A stretch of 64,000 bases of DNA from Hyphomonas sp. (GTDB taxonomy: Bacteria; Pseudomonadota; Alphaproteobacteria; Caulobacterales; Hyphomonadaceae), in contig PACZ01000009.1 in assembly GCA_002700305.1 (NCBI GenBank), positions 29,346 to 93,345 of the forward strand. The letters are read 5' to 3'. The notes under the pieces are model-generated. The model did no database searches and was not told the origin of the DNA. It saw nothing but the letters and a program-made list of their open reading frames with translations. Below are positions 51,498 through 60,238 of the stretch, piece after piece (within the stretch, counting starts at the first letter, position 1; every line of letters begins with the position of its first letter). The translations under genes were made by a program, and so were the position numbers.

Positions 51498-51547
51498 ACC
51501 TCCCCCCTCACAAGAAAACAAAACCTTAAAGGAAGGACTCTCTCGTC

Positions 51548-51859
51548 ATGATCCGCATCATTCTCGCTGCCACCGCCCTCTCCCTCGCTGCCATGCCGGC
51601 CCTCGCCAGCACGACCCAACAGTTCGGAATGAACGTGAACATCGACCGCAGCACGCTTCAGACCACCGAAGGCGCCAAGCAGGAATTCTCGAAACTGAAA
51701 CAGGATGTCCATGAGCGCTGCGTCGCCGAGACCTCCGAATGGACCTTCGCCAGCAGCTACGCTGTCAGCTTCTGCGAAACCCGCACCCTGAAAAGCGCCG
51801 TGACCGCGATCAACGAACCTGCCCTGACCGCTGTCTACGAGGCCTCGGTCTCCCGCTAA
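51548..51859 (+). CDS. UrcA-family secreted protein
   Basis: A 103-residue protein with a cleavable signal peptide (ends PALAS near residue 21). The mature part is a small helical domain with two cysteines (ERCVAET and FCETR), which fits the UrcA family of small periplasmic proteins of unknown role. It has AAGGAAGGAC before the ATG and an intrinsic terminator after it. Confidence 0.75.
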   Translation: MIRIILAATALSLAAMPALASTTQQFGMNVNIDRSTLQTTEGAKQEFSKLKQDVHERCVAETSEWTFASSYAVSFCETRTLKSAVTAINEPALTAVYEASVSR

Positions 51860-51920
51860 GCGGCGTCTTCTCCCGCGGGAGGCGCCTGCCTCTCCAAAAC
51901 CCCGTCTCCTGCGGTCTCGC

Positions 51921-51954
51921 GCCCTGCCCGTCTCTCCCGGGCGGGGCTTTTTTT
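51921..51954 (+). terminator. Intrinsic terminator after UrcA gene
   Basis: GCCCTGCCCG with CGGGCGGGGC (10-bp stem, one G-T wobble) and a 7-base loop, followed by seven T residues. Confidence 0.9.
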
Positions 51955-51964
51955 GAGCGGTATG

Positions 51965-52489
51965 TCAGGCCGTTGCGGTGCGGTAGTCCTTGGCCCGCAG
52001 CACGTTTGCGAGGCGGAACAGGACCGGCACGAAACTGCCATCGTCTTCGCGCTCGAACATGGCGGCGCAGCTGGTCGGGAATTTCTCGGCAAGGCGCTGG
52101 GAAGCGTAGTGATCCTGGCTGCCGCCATCGCGCAGGATGTCCAGCGCGAAATCATGGATACCCGGATTGTGGCCGATCACCATCAGCGTGCCGGCGCCGT
52201 CATTCTGCTTCACCGCTTCGGCAAGGCCGCGCGCGCCGCAAAGATAGAGCGATTCCATCGGGCGCACTTTTTCGCCCTCGAACACCCGCGCGACGTCCGA
52301 ACAGGTTTCCCGCGCCCGCCGGGCAGTGGAGACGAGGATGCGCTCCGGGCTCCAGCCCAGCGCAACAATCTCCTCGGCGATCCGCGTCGCATCGCTGTGC
52401 CCCTGGTCGGTCAAAGCGCGGCCAAAATCGTCGATGCCCTCTCCAAAGGGTTCGGTCTTGGCATGACGCATCAGGATCAGGCGCTTCAT
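51965..52489 (-). CDS. SixA-like histidine phosphatase
   Basis: A phosphohistidine phosphatase of the histidine-acid-phosphatase superfamily (174 residues). The catalytic RHG-type motif is LMRHAK near residue 7, followed by the DFGRALTDQG segment and the second His in IGHNPGIH near residue 114. SixA enzymes remove phosphate from phospho-His of HPt domains or the nitrogen PTS protein NPr. No PTS gene is in the window. It converges with the UrcA gene after its terminator. Confidence 0.88.
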   Translation of the reverse strand: MKRLILMRHAKTEPFGEGIDDFGRALTDQGHSDATRIAEEIVALGWSPERILVSTARRARETCSDVARVFEGEKVRPMESLYLCGARGLAEAVKQNDGAGTLMVIGHNPGIHDFALDILRDGGSQDHYASQRLAEKFPTSCAAMFEREDDGSFVPVLFRLANVLRAKDYRTATA

Positions 52490-52603
52490 AGGCAGGTCCG
52501 GAGATTAGAAATTCTGATCGACACCTTCAGGCACCGCTCATTGGCTCAGTCTCTCTTAGGCACCATTTTCGCCCTCGAAATCAAGTCACAGGAGACGGTT
52601 TAG

Positions 52604-53239
52604 ATGAGCTTGCTGATCGGCGACGTAGCGCCCGACTTTGAAGCGGATACGACAGAAGGCCCGATCCGGTTCCATGACTGGGCCGGCGGCGACTGGGTGG
52701 TGTTTTTCTCCCACCCTGCTGACTTCACGCCCGTCTGCACGACAGAGCTTGGCTATACAGCCCGGCTGAAAGATGAATTCGCCCGCCGCGGCGCCAAGGC
52801 GCTCGTCATCTCGGTCGATACGGTCGAGGATCACAAACGCTGGATCGAAGACATCGAAGAGACCCAGGGCGCATCGGTCCAGTTTCCGATCATCGCAGAC
52901 CCCGGCCGCAAGGTGGCGATGCTCTACAACATGATCCATCCGAACGCCGATCCGAAAGTGACCGTGCGGGCCGTTTACGTGATCGACCCCGACAAGAAGA
53001 TCCGCGCCTCGATCATCTATCCGCCGAGCGCCGGGCGGAACTTCGACGAAGTGCTGCGCCTGATCGACAGCCTGCAGCTGACCGACGGCCACAAGGTGGC
53101 CACCCCGGTGAACTGGACCGATGGCGAAGACGTCATTGTCGTGCCGAGCCTGTCGGACGAAGAAGCCGAAAAACTGTTCCCCAAGGGCTTCAAGACGGTG
53201 AAACCCTACCTGCGCTACACACCCCAGCCGAACAAGTAA
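52604..53239 (+). CDS. 1-Cys peroxiredoxin (Prx6 type)
   Basis: A thiol peroxidase of 211 residues that reduces hydrogen or organic peroxides. The peroxidatic Cys is in the HPADFTPVCTTELG motif near residue 47; the length and the C-terminal extension (FKTVKPYLRYT) are typical of Prx6/AhpC-like 1-Cys enzymes. AGGAG precedes the ATG. It is its own unit with a strong terminator. Confidence 0.95.
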   Translation: MSLLIGDVAPDFEADTTEGPIRFHDWAGGDWVVFFSHPADFTPVCTTELGYTARLKDEFARRGAKALVISVDTVEDHKRWIEDIEETQGASVQFPIIADPGRKVAMLYNMIHPNADPKVTVRAVYVIDPDKKIRASIIYPPSAGRNFDEVLRLIDSLQLTDGHKVATPVNWTDGEDVIVVPSLSDEEAEKLFPKGFKTVKPYLRYTPQPNK

Positions 53240-53246
53240 GCCAACA

Positions 53247-53279
53247 AAAAAGGCGGCCCACGGGCCGCCTTTTCATTTT
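53247..53279. terminator. Terminator after peroxiredoxin
   Basis: AAAAAGGCGGCCC and GGGCCGCCTTTTCATTTT: a 9-bp GC-rich stem with a very short loop and A/T-rich flanks on both sides. It can act for both the peroxiredoxin and the convergent ilvE gene. Confidence 0.9.
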
Positions 53280-53300
53280 GTCCGGATACGGATCCGCGCC

Positions 53301-54185
53301 CTAGAGCGCGACTTCCAGCTTGCCGTTGACCAGCGCCGAATAATCATTGACCAGCGCTTCAGAAATCTGGCCTGGCTTGTAGGTATGCGCGCCGATTTCG
53401 GCGACCGGGGTGATTTCCGCGGCAGAGCCCGTGATGAAGCACTCCGAGAAGGTCGCCAGTTCGTCCGGCATGATGGCCCGTTCGATCACTTCAAGCTGGC
53501 GCTGCTGGGCGAGCTTGATCGCCGTCTGGCGGGTCAGCCCGTTCAGGAAGCAATCCGGCGTCGGCGTGTGCAGCGCGCCATCACGCACGAAGAAGATGTT
53601 TGCGCCCGTCGCCTCGGCCACCTGGCCGCGATAGTCGAGCATCAGCGCGTCGGCATAACCGTCCCGCTCTGCCGCATGCTTGGAGAGCGTGCAGATCATG
53701 TAGAGACCGGCGGCCTTCGCATGGCAGGGCGCGGTGTCTGGTGCCGGACGGCGCCATTCGGCATGCGTCATCCGGATGCCTTTCATCTTGTCGGCAAAAT
53801 AGTCACCCCAATGCCAGACAGCGACGGCCAGGTGGATCGAGTTCTGCTGGGCCGACACGCCCATCATTTCCGATCCGCGCCAGGCGATCGCGCGCACATA
53901 GGCGCTGTCGAGCCCCGACTTGGCCAGCGCCTCGCGCTTCACGTCTTCGATCTGCTCCACCGTGTAGGGGATGTCGAAGCCCATGATCCGCGCGGAATTG
54001 TGCAGACGTTTTGAATGGTCCAGCGAGCGGAAGATCTTACCGTTATAGGCGCGCTCGCCCTCGAATACCGACGAGGCATAGTGCAGTGCATGCGTGAGGA
54101 CGTGTACCTTGGTGTCACGCCACGGCACGAATTCTCCGTCCATCCAGATATAGCCATCGCGGTCGTCGTATGCGGTTCCGGCCAT
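53301..54185 (-). CDS. ilvE: Branched-chain amino acid aminotransferase
   Basis: A PLP fold-IV transaminase of 294 residues, final step of Leu/Ile/Val synthesis and first step of their breakdown. The PLP lysine is in PCHAKAAGLYM near residue 158; the GSAAEITPV phosphate-binding motif lies near 250, and EGERAY near 42 is typical. GAGGAG lies 13 bases before the ATG. It is divergent from the MarR-type regulator across about 55 bp, so joint regulation is possible. Confidence 0.93.
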   Translation of the reverse strand: MAGTAYDDRDGYIWMDGEFVPWRDTKVHVLTHALHYASSVFEGERAYNGKIFRSLDHSKRLHNSARIMGFDIPYTVEQIEDVKREALAKSGLDSAYVRAIAWRGSEMMGVSAQQNSIHLAVAVWHWGDYFADKMKGIRMTHAEWRRPAPDTAPCHAKAAGLYMICTLSKHAAERDGYADALMLDYRGQVAEATGANIFFVRDGALHTPTPDCFLNGLTRQTAIKLAQQRQLEVIERAIMPDELATFSECFITGSAAEITPVAEIGAHTYKPGQISEALVNDYSALVNGKLEVAL

Positions 54186-54240
54186 CGTATCTCAGCGCTC
54201 CTCGCTTGCACTTCTTGGAATTTCGCGTTCATTTCACCGG

Positions 54241-54705
54241 ATGGCACCTGACGTCAACCTGAACCGCCCGTTCGACCCCCGCCTTTTCCTGATGGATCAG
54301 GAGCTGGATCGCGGCGTCGGCCTCCTGCTGGCTGGCGCATCCGAACTCACCAGAGCCGCCGAAGCGGCCCGGCGCAAGGCGGGCCTGAGCAAGCCAGAGA
54401 TGCAAATTCTCATGACCATCCGCTACTGGCCCGGCCTCACCGTGTCGGAATTACGGGATTCCGTCGGCATGACCGTGCCGACCTTTGCCCGCATTCTCGG
54501 CCAGCTGGACCAGCGCAGCCTGATCGAAAAGGAAGTCGGCAACCGCGACGCCAGGCAGCGCAAGCTGACCCTGTCGGACTCCGGCATCACGCTGACCACG
54601 CAGCTGACCATCGTGCTGCGTGAGCGCCTGCGTCTCGCCTATCGCAGCGCCGGACCGGACGCGGTGGACGGCAACCGCCGCGTGCTCGATGCGCTGGTCC
54701 GCTGA
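54241..54705 (+). CDS. MarR-family regulator (PetP-like)
   Basis: A 154-residue winged-helix MarR protein. The recognition helix and wing are VSELRDSVGMTVPTFARILGQLDQRSLI and KEVGNRDARQRKLTLSDSG. It heads an operon with a response regulator and a sensor kinase, the arrangement known as petP-petR in Rhodobacter. The stop codon shares one base with the next ATG. The signal for the system is unknown. Confidence 0.88.
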   Translation: MAPDVNLNRPFDPRLFLMDQELDRGVGLLLAGASELTRAAEAARRKAGLSKPEMQILMTIRYWPGLTVSELRDSVGMTVPTFARILGQLDQRSLIEKEVGNRDARQRKLTLSDSGITLTTQLTIVLRERLRLAYRSAGPDAVDGNRRVLDALVR

Positions 54706-55385
54706 TGCCCGACGCCGCGCATATTCTTGTCGTCGATGACGACGACCGCATCCGCGACCTGCTGAAGCGCTTTCTCAGCCGCGAGGGCTACCGGGTGACG
54801 GCTGCGCCGGACGCCGAGGCTGCCCGGCGCCTGATGAGCACAATGGCGTTCGACCTCGCGATCCTCGATGTGATGATGCCGGGCGAGGACGGCTTTTCCC
54901 TTCTGTCCGGCATCCGTCAGGGCGTGTCGCGGGAGACCCCCGTCCTGCTGCTGACAGCGCGCGGGGAGTCCGGCGACCGGATCGAAGGCCTGAAACGCGG
55001 CGCTGACGACTACCTCGCCAAACCGTTCGAACCGGAGGAACTCGCCCTGCGCTGCGCCGCGATCCTGCGCCGCTCGCACAAGGAGGAGCCGCCCGAAGAA
55101 CTGGAAATGTCCGGCCTCATCTTCAATGCGGCCCGGGGCGAGCTGAAATCCAGCGACGAACGCGTGCGCCTCACCGATGCCGAACTGCAATTGCTGACGG
55201 CCCTTGCCGCGCGGGCCGGCGAACCGGTCAGCCGCGAAGAACTGGCACAGATCACCTCCGCCGGCATGGAACGCTCTGTCGATGTTCAGGTCACGCGCCT
55301 GCGCCGCAAGATCGAGCCGAACCCGAAAGAACCGATCCATATCCAGACCGTGCGCGGTATCGGCTACCGCCTGATGCCGGACTGA
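54705..55385 (+). CDS. OmpR-family response regulator (PetR-like)
   Basis: A 226-residue response regulator: receiver domain with acidic pocket DDDDR near residue 10, phospho-acceptor Asp in LDVMMPGEDG near 57 and Lys in YLAKPFEPEEL near 105, then an OmpR-type winged-helix DNA-binding domain (VDVQVTRLRRKIEPNPKEP, VRGIGYRL). It is translated from an ATG that overlaps the MarR stop. It is the cognate regulator of the kinase 6 bp downstream. Confidence 0.94.
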   Translation: MPDAAHILVVDDDDRIRDLLKRFLSREGYRVTAAPDAEAARRLMSTMAFDLAILDVMMPGEDGFSLLSGIRQGVSRETPVLLLTARGESGDRIEGLKRGADDYLAKPFEPEELALRCAAILRRSHKEEPPEELEMSGLIFNAARGELKSSDERVRLTDAELQLLTALAARAGEPVSREELAQITSAGMERSVDVQVTRLRRKIEPNPKEPIHIQTVRGIGYRLMPD

Positions 55386-55391
55386 CGCGCC

Positions 55392-56687
55392 ATGTTCCGC
55401 TTACGCGACATCACCCCCCGCGGCCTCTATGCCCGCAGCCTGCTCATGGTGGTACTGCCGGTCGTCCTGATCCTGACGCTGACGACATGGTTCTACTATG
55501 ACAACCATATCGCCGAGGTGAACCGCAAGCTCGGCCAGTCCATCGCTCGGGATGTCAGCGTCGTGCAGGACTATTGCGAGCGGCGGTCTGAATCGCCGAT
55601 CTCCCGGGATCTGATCGCGACCCGGCTGGACCTGACCTTCAGTTGCGACGCGCCGCATGCTGTGCCGGAGGAAGAAGGCTTCCTTGAGAATTTCTCCTAT
55701 CGCCATGTCCTGCGGCAAGAGCTTTCGACCCGTCTCGGCCTGCCCGTCATGGTGGGCCTCAGCCCCAATGACTCGCTGATCCATATCCGTTTTCCGGCCG
55801 CAGGGCGAACGGTCGAAGTGCTGGTCGAGCGCAAACGGGCCGTCACCATCACGTCGCACGTCTTCATCGTCTGGGTGATCATCTTCAGCCTTCTGATGAT
55901 TGCGCTGGCCGTGGCCTTCCTGAACCAGCAGGTACGGTCCATCCTCAGTCTTTCGAAAGCCGCACGGGCCTTCGGCCGGGGGCGCGACGTACCGGACTTC
56001 CGGCCATCTGGCGCCAATGAAGTCCGCGAAGCTGCCCGCGCCGTGATCGATATGAAGAACCGGCTGACCTCCTTTGCCGAGCAGCGCACCGCCATGCTGG
56101 CTGGCGTGAGTCACGACCTGCGTACCCCCCTCACCCGGCTGAAACTCTCCCTCGCCATGATGGAGGAGACCGACGAGATCCGCGCCATGAAGGCCGACCT
56201 TAAGGACATGAGCATGATGCTGGACGGCTACCTCGCCTTTGCCAGGGGAGAGGAAAGCGATGAACTGACAGAGTTCGACTTTGCCGGACTGGTGCGCGAG
56301 GCCGCCGCCGGGTTCAGCGAGGAGATTGCGGTCACCGGCCCGGAAACGATCCGGGTCACAGGCCGCCGCCTCGCGGTCAAGCGCGCGCTCACCAATCTGC
56401 TCTCCAACGCCCTGAAATTCGGGGATACGGTGCAGGTCACGCTGGTCGATGGCCCCCATGCGGCCGAAGTGCATGTGGACGATGACGGCCCCGGCATTCC
56501 AAAGGACCAATATGAAGACGCCTTCCGCCCCTTCTCGCGGCTGGACGAGGCGCGCACGCAGAACACATCCGGCATCGGCCTCGGCCTGACACTCGCCCGC
56601 GATACGGCCCGCGCCCATGGCGGTGACCTGCGCCTGTCGGAAAGTGCACTCGGCGGCTTGCGTGCCAGCTTCCGCCTGCCACATTGA
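55392..56687 (+). CDS. EnvZ-type sensor histidine kinase
   Basis: A membrane histidine kinase of 431 residues. Two membrane helices (about 17-36 and 158-178) bracket a periplasmic sensor domain of about 120 residues with two cysteines (VQDYCERRS, TFSCDAP). HAMP-like linker, then HisKA with SHDLRTPLTRLKLSLAMME, and HATPase with NLLSNALKFGDT, DDDGPGI and GIGLGLTLARD. It partners the response regulator just upstream. The input signal is unknown; the paired Cys suggest a redox or metal cue. Confidence 0.92.
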   Translation: MFRLRDITPRGLYARSLLMVVLPVVLILTLTTWFYYDNHIAEVNRKLGQSIARDVSVVQDYCERRSESPISRDLIATRLDLTFSCDAPHAVPEEEGFLENFSYRHVLRQELSTRLGLPVMVGLSPNDSLIHIRFPAAGRTVEVLVERKRAVTITSHVFIVWVIIFSLLMIALAVAFLNQQVRSILSLSKAARAFGRGRDVPDFRPSGANEVREAARAVIDMKNRLTSFAEQRTAMLAGVSHDLRTPLTRLKLSLAMMEETDEIRAMKADLKDMSMMLDGYLAFARGEESDELTEFDFAGLVREAAAGFSEEIAVTGPETIRVTGRRLAVKRALTNLLSNALKFGDTVQVTLVDGPHAAEVHVDDDGPGIPKDQYEDAFRPFSRLDEARTQNTSGIGLGLTLARDTARAHGGDLRLSESALGGLRASFRLPH

Positions 56688-56756
56688 GACTCTCTCAATC
56701 CGTCTGTGGCAGACAGCGCCCAAACCCGAACACGTAGGCAGCCCGGAAAGGCAGTC

Positions 56757-58307
56757 ATGTCAAACAAACCCGCCAAGCTCATCGTCCGCAATGCCGAGGT
56801 CCGCGACATTCCCGGCATCATGGAAGTGTCCGAGCGCGTCTACGGCCCCGGCATGGGCTATGCCCGAAGCGAATTGTTCGGCCAGATCAACCGTTTCCCG
56901 GACGGCCAGTTCGTCGCGGAATATGAAGGCGTCATCGTCGGCTACTGCGCCACCTTCATGATCTCGAGCGACGTCGCGCTGAAGCCGCACACCTGGAACG
57001 AGATCACCGGCGTGGGCTTTGCGGCCCGCCACGACCCGGAAGGTGACATGCTGTACGGCATGGATGTGATGGTCCATCCGGACTACCGCCGCCTGCGTAT
57101 CGGGGAGCGCTTCTACCGGGTACGGAGGGAACTCTGCCAGTGGCTGGAGCTGAAAGGCATCGTCTTCGGCGGGCGGATGCCCGGCTATGCCCGCCACGCG
57201 AAGGAATATCCGAACCCGCAGGATTATGTCGATGCAGTCGTCGACCAGAAGCTCAAGGACCCAGTGATCAATTTCCAGCTGCGCCAGGGCTTCAAACCGA
57301 TCGGCGTGATGCGCAACTATCTGGTGGGTGACCCCCAGTCGAAGGATTGCGCCACGCACATGATCTGGGAAAACCCTCTGGAGCAGGACAAGATCCAGGC
57401 CAAGCCCGGCCTCGGCGACACGTCCCTGCCGGAACGCGTCCGCATCGCGACCGTCCAGTTCCAGATGCGCAAGATCAACTCCATCGACGAATTCGAACAG
57501 CAGATCGAATATTTCACCGACATCGCGTCGGACTACAAATCGGACTTCGTCGTCTTCCCGGAGCTGTTCACCCTGCAGCTCCTGTCGCTGGAACACCGGC
57601 CGCTCGGCCCGGTCGAAGCGATTGAGAAGATCACCGAATACACGCCGCGTTTCATCGAATTCATGGAGAAGCTGGCCGTCTCCTATAACGTCAATATCAT
57701 CGGCGGCACGCATCCCAGCATGATGGAGAACGGCGACGTCCTGAACATCTCCTATGTCTTCCTGCGCGACGGATCGGTCCATACCCAGCAGAAGCTGCAC
57801 CCAACCCCGTCAGAGCGCATGTGGTGGAACATCAAGGGCGGCGAAGGCGCGCTCGCCATCCAGACCGACTGCGGCCCGATCGGCGTGATGATCTGCTACG
57901 ATTCCGAATTCCCGGAACTCGCCCGCCACCTGGTAGACCAGGGCGCGCTGATGCTGTTCGTGCCGTTCTGCACCGATGAGCGCCGGGGCTACATGCGCGT
58001 TCGCTATTGCTGTCAGGCACGGGCGGTGGAGAACCAGTGCTATGTCGCCCTCTCCGGCGTGGTCGGAAACCTGCCGAATGTGGAGAACATGGATATCCAC
58101 TATGCCGAAAGCTGCATTCTGACCCCGTCGGACTTCCCCTTCGCCCGCGAGGGCGTGGCCGCCGATACAGCGCCCAATACCGAGACCATTGCGCTGGCAG
58201 ACCTGTCGCTGTCGGACCTGCTGACTGCCCGCCAGTCCGGCGCAGTGCAGAACCTCAAGGACCGCCGGTTCGACCTTTATTCTGTAAAGTGGAAGAAGAC
58301 CGACTGA
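56757..58307 (+). CDS. GNAT acetyltransferase fused to carbon-nitrogen hydrolase
   Basis: A two-domain enzyme of 516 residues: an N-terminal GNAT acetyltransferase (residues about 8-215; acetyl-CoA site YGMDVMVHPDYRRLRIGERFYR) and a C-terminal nitrilase-superfamily amidohydrolase (about 225-500). The nitrilase triad is intact: Glu269 (FPELF), Lys346 (QKLHPTPSE) and Cys380 (ICYDSEFPE). Such fusions are known in databases but their substrate is not established; acetylation and amide cleavage might act on the same metabolite. ATG 56757 follows GGAAAGG. Confidence 0.92.
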   Translation: MSNKPAKLIVRNAEVRDIPGIMEVSERVYGPGMGYARSELFGQINRFPDGQFVAEYEGVIVGYCATFMISSDVALKPHTWNEITGVGFAARHDPEGDMLYGMDVMVHPDYRRLRIGERFYRVRRELCQWLELKGIVFGGRMPGYARHAKEYPNPQDYVDAVVDQKLKDPVINFQLRQGFKPIGVMRNYLVGDPQSKDCATHMIWENPLEQDKIQAKPGLGDTSLPERVRIATVQFQMRKINSIDEFEQQIEYFTDIASDYKSDFVVFPELFTLQLLSLEHRPLGPVEAIEKITEYTPRFIEFMEKLAVSYNVNIIGGTHPSMMENGDVLNISYVFLRDGSVHTQQKLHPTPSERMWWNIKGGEGALAIQTDCGPIGVMICYDSEFPELARHLVDQGALMLFVPFCTDERRGYMRVRYCCQARAVENQCYVALSGVVGNLPNVENMDIHYAESCILTPSDFPFAREGVAADTAPNTETIALADLSLSDLLTARQSGAVQNLKDRRFDLYSVKWKKTD

Positions 58308-58375
58308 CACGGTGCCTGTTGCAGGCAGGGCGCGCGCTTTTTAGTATCCCCTCTCGTTCGGGAGGAGGACGCCGC

Positions 58376-60238
58376 ATGAAACGCATTCGCGTTACGGTCA
58401 TGGCCACGCTGCTGGCAATTCTGGCGGCCTGTGCCACCCCGCCCCCGCAAACGCCCGCCCCGCCCCCGCCGCCGCGCGACCTTCTGGTCGAACTCGGCGA
58501 CGCCGAAGCCGCCGGGGATCGTGATGCGATGCTGTCGCTGGCTCATGAACTGCTGGCCGACCCGGCAACGGACGACGCCCTGACGCTCGACCTTGCCGAC
58601 CTGCTGGCGCGGCAAGGCGACACCCAAGGTGCGCTCGCCGCCTATCAAGGCGTTGCCGAGGCAATCGAAGCCGCCCCCGAGCCGGACTGGGCCCTGCTGA
58701 TCAATCTTGAAGGCCGCATGACCGAAATCGCTGCCGCCGCTGGAGATACCGGTACCGCAAGCCTCCATGCCGGCCGGGCCGTCGGCCTCGTGACCCGGCA
58801 TCTCGGCATCGACCATCCGCGCCTGGCGCCCCTGCTCGCCTTCGCCAAAGCGAACGGGCTGGACATGCCTGCCATCGCGATGGCCGGCGGGTTCGCAACA
58901 CTGGACGAGATGGAACTGGCGCTGGCCGACAGTATCGAGCGGAGCCGCGACACCGGCGCGGCCATGCCGTCAGGCCGCCGCTTGTCGCCCCGCGTATTTG
59001 GCGAGGAGCCGGACTTCGACCTCATCAAGGTTTTCTACGGCACGGACCGCGCGGCGGACCCCGGCCAGCTCCTGATGGTCGACGGCAAACCCGTCCTGGA
59101 TGCCCGCTCCTATTACGGCACCGAGCGTGGCGAACTGGAAACCGGCACGGTGATCGTCTCGGTTCCGCGGAACCGGGCGCTCGGCGAAATTCCGAAACCG
59201 AGCGTGCTGCGCTTCGATGTGCGACCGGACCCGGCGCGGCACGTCATAGTCGGCGACATGAAGATCCATCCGGACATGGAAGCCTTTGTCCGCGAAATGA
59301 AACTGGAGCTTGCCAAGTCCCAGCGCCGCGAAATCTTTGTGTTCATCCATGGCTACAACACCAAGTTCGACGCTGGGATCGAACGCACGGCGCAGCTTTC
59401 TGTCGATCTCGAAATCGACGGGGCGACGGCTTTCTATTCCTGGCCGTCGGCAGGCAGCCTGTTTGGCTACAAGGCAGACCGCTCGCAGATCACGCCCGAG
59501 GCCGCGAAGGACCTTGAAGACTTCCTGCTGATCCTGGCGGACCGGACCGGCGCCGAACGGATCAGCGTTGTTGCCCACTCGATGGGGAACGAGTTCCTGA
59601 CCCTCGCGCTGGAACAGATGGCGCGCGACCGGCCGGGCATGAAACTGTTCAACGAGGTCATCTTCGCCTCCCCCGATGTGGATGCGGACGACTTCATCGA
59701 ACGCGTCTCGGAAATCGACAGCCTTGCCGATGACTTCACGCTTTACGCCAGCTCCAAGGACCGGGCGCTTCAGGCCTCCCGGCGTTTCAACGGTACGGGC
59801 CGCCGGGCCGGCGACTCCGCCGAACCGGTCCTCCTGCCCATTCTGAACACGATCGACACCTCCGCCGTCTCCGATGGCGGGCTTGGCCACTCAGACATAT
59901 TCGGCGGCGCCTTTACCGACTTCCAGGCAATCCTCTGGCTCAGCCTCGAACCGGACAAACGCTGCCTGCTGGGCCGGCGCGAAGAAGGCAACGCCGTGGC
60001 CTGGATACTCGGCAGTCCGCGGACGGAGTTCTGCGACCAGAAGGCCTTTTCCACCGCCATGACAACGATGCGGCGCGTGGGCGTGGAGGAGTCCGCCTTC
60101 GTTCTGTCCGAACAAGCCGCAGAGGCGCAATCCATCGGCTCTCCCGATGCCCCGCTCTGGCAGTCTGCGCTCAGGATCGTTCAGTGGCTGGGCGTCGCCG
60201 GCCGCTTCAGGACTGAGTCGTCTGCGGCGCCTCAGTAA
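58376..60238 (+). CDS. DUF900 alpha/beta hydrolase lipoprotein
   Basis: A large lipoprotein (620 residues) with an LAACA lipobox near residue 19 and a proline-rich linker, a helical TPR-like region (about 30-190) and a DUF900 alpha/beta hydrolase domain (about 220-530). The catalytic Ser is in VVAHSMGNEF (GxSxG-like), the oxyanion motif in VFIHGYNTKF and a likely His in GGLGHSDIF. GGAGGAGG precedes the ATG, which is much better than upstream frames. The 3' end overlaps the convergent hydrolase gene by 32 bp. Confidence 0.9.
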   Translation: MKRIRVTVMATLLAILAACATPPPQTPAPPPPPRDLLVELGDAEAAGDRDAMLSLAHELLADPATDDALTLDLADLLARQGDTQGALAAYQGVAEAIEAAPEPDWALLINLEGRMTEIAAAAGDTGTASLHAGRAVGLVTRHLGIDHPRLAPLLAFAKANGLDMPAIAMAGGFATLDEMELALADSIERSRDTGAAMPSGRRLSPRVFGEEPDFDLIKVFYGTDRAADPGQLLMVDGKPVLDARSYYGTERGELETGTVIVSVPRNRALGEIPKPSVLRFDVRPDPARHVIVGDMKIHPDMEAFVREMKLELAKSQRREIFVFIHGYNTKFDAGIERTAQLSVDLEIDGATAFYSWPSAGSLFGYKADRSQITPEAAKDLEDFLLILADRTGAERISVVAHSMGNEFLTLALEQMARDRPGMKLFNEVIFASPDVDADDFIERVSEIDSLADDFTLYASSKDRALQASRRFNGTGRRAGDSAEPVLLPILNTIDTSAVSDGGLGHSDIFGGAFTDFQAILWLSLEPDKRCLLGRREEGNAVAWILGSPRTEFCDQKAFSTAMTTMRRVGVEESAFVLSEQAAEAQSIGSPDAPLWQSALRIVQWLGVAGRFRTESSAAPQ

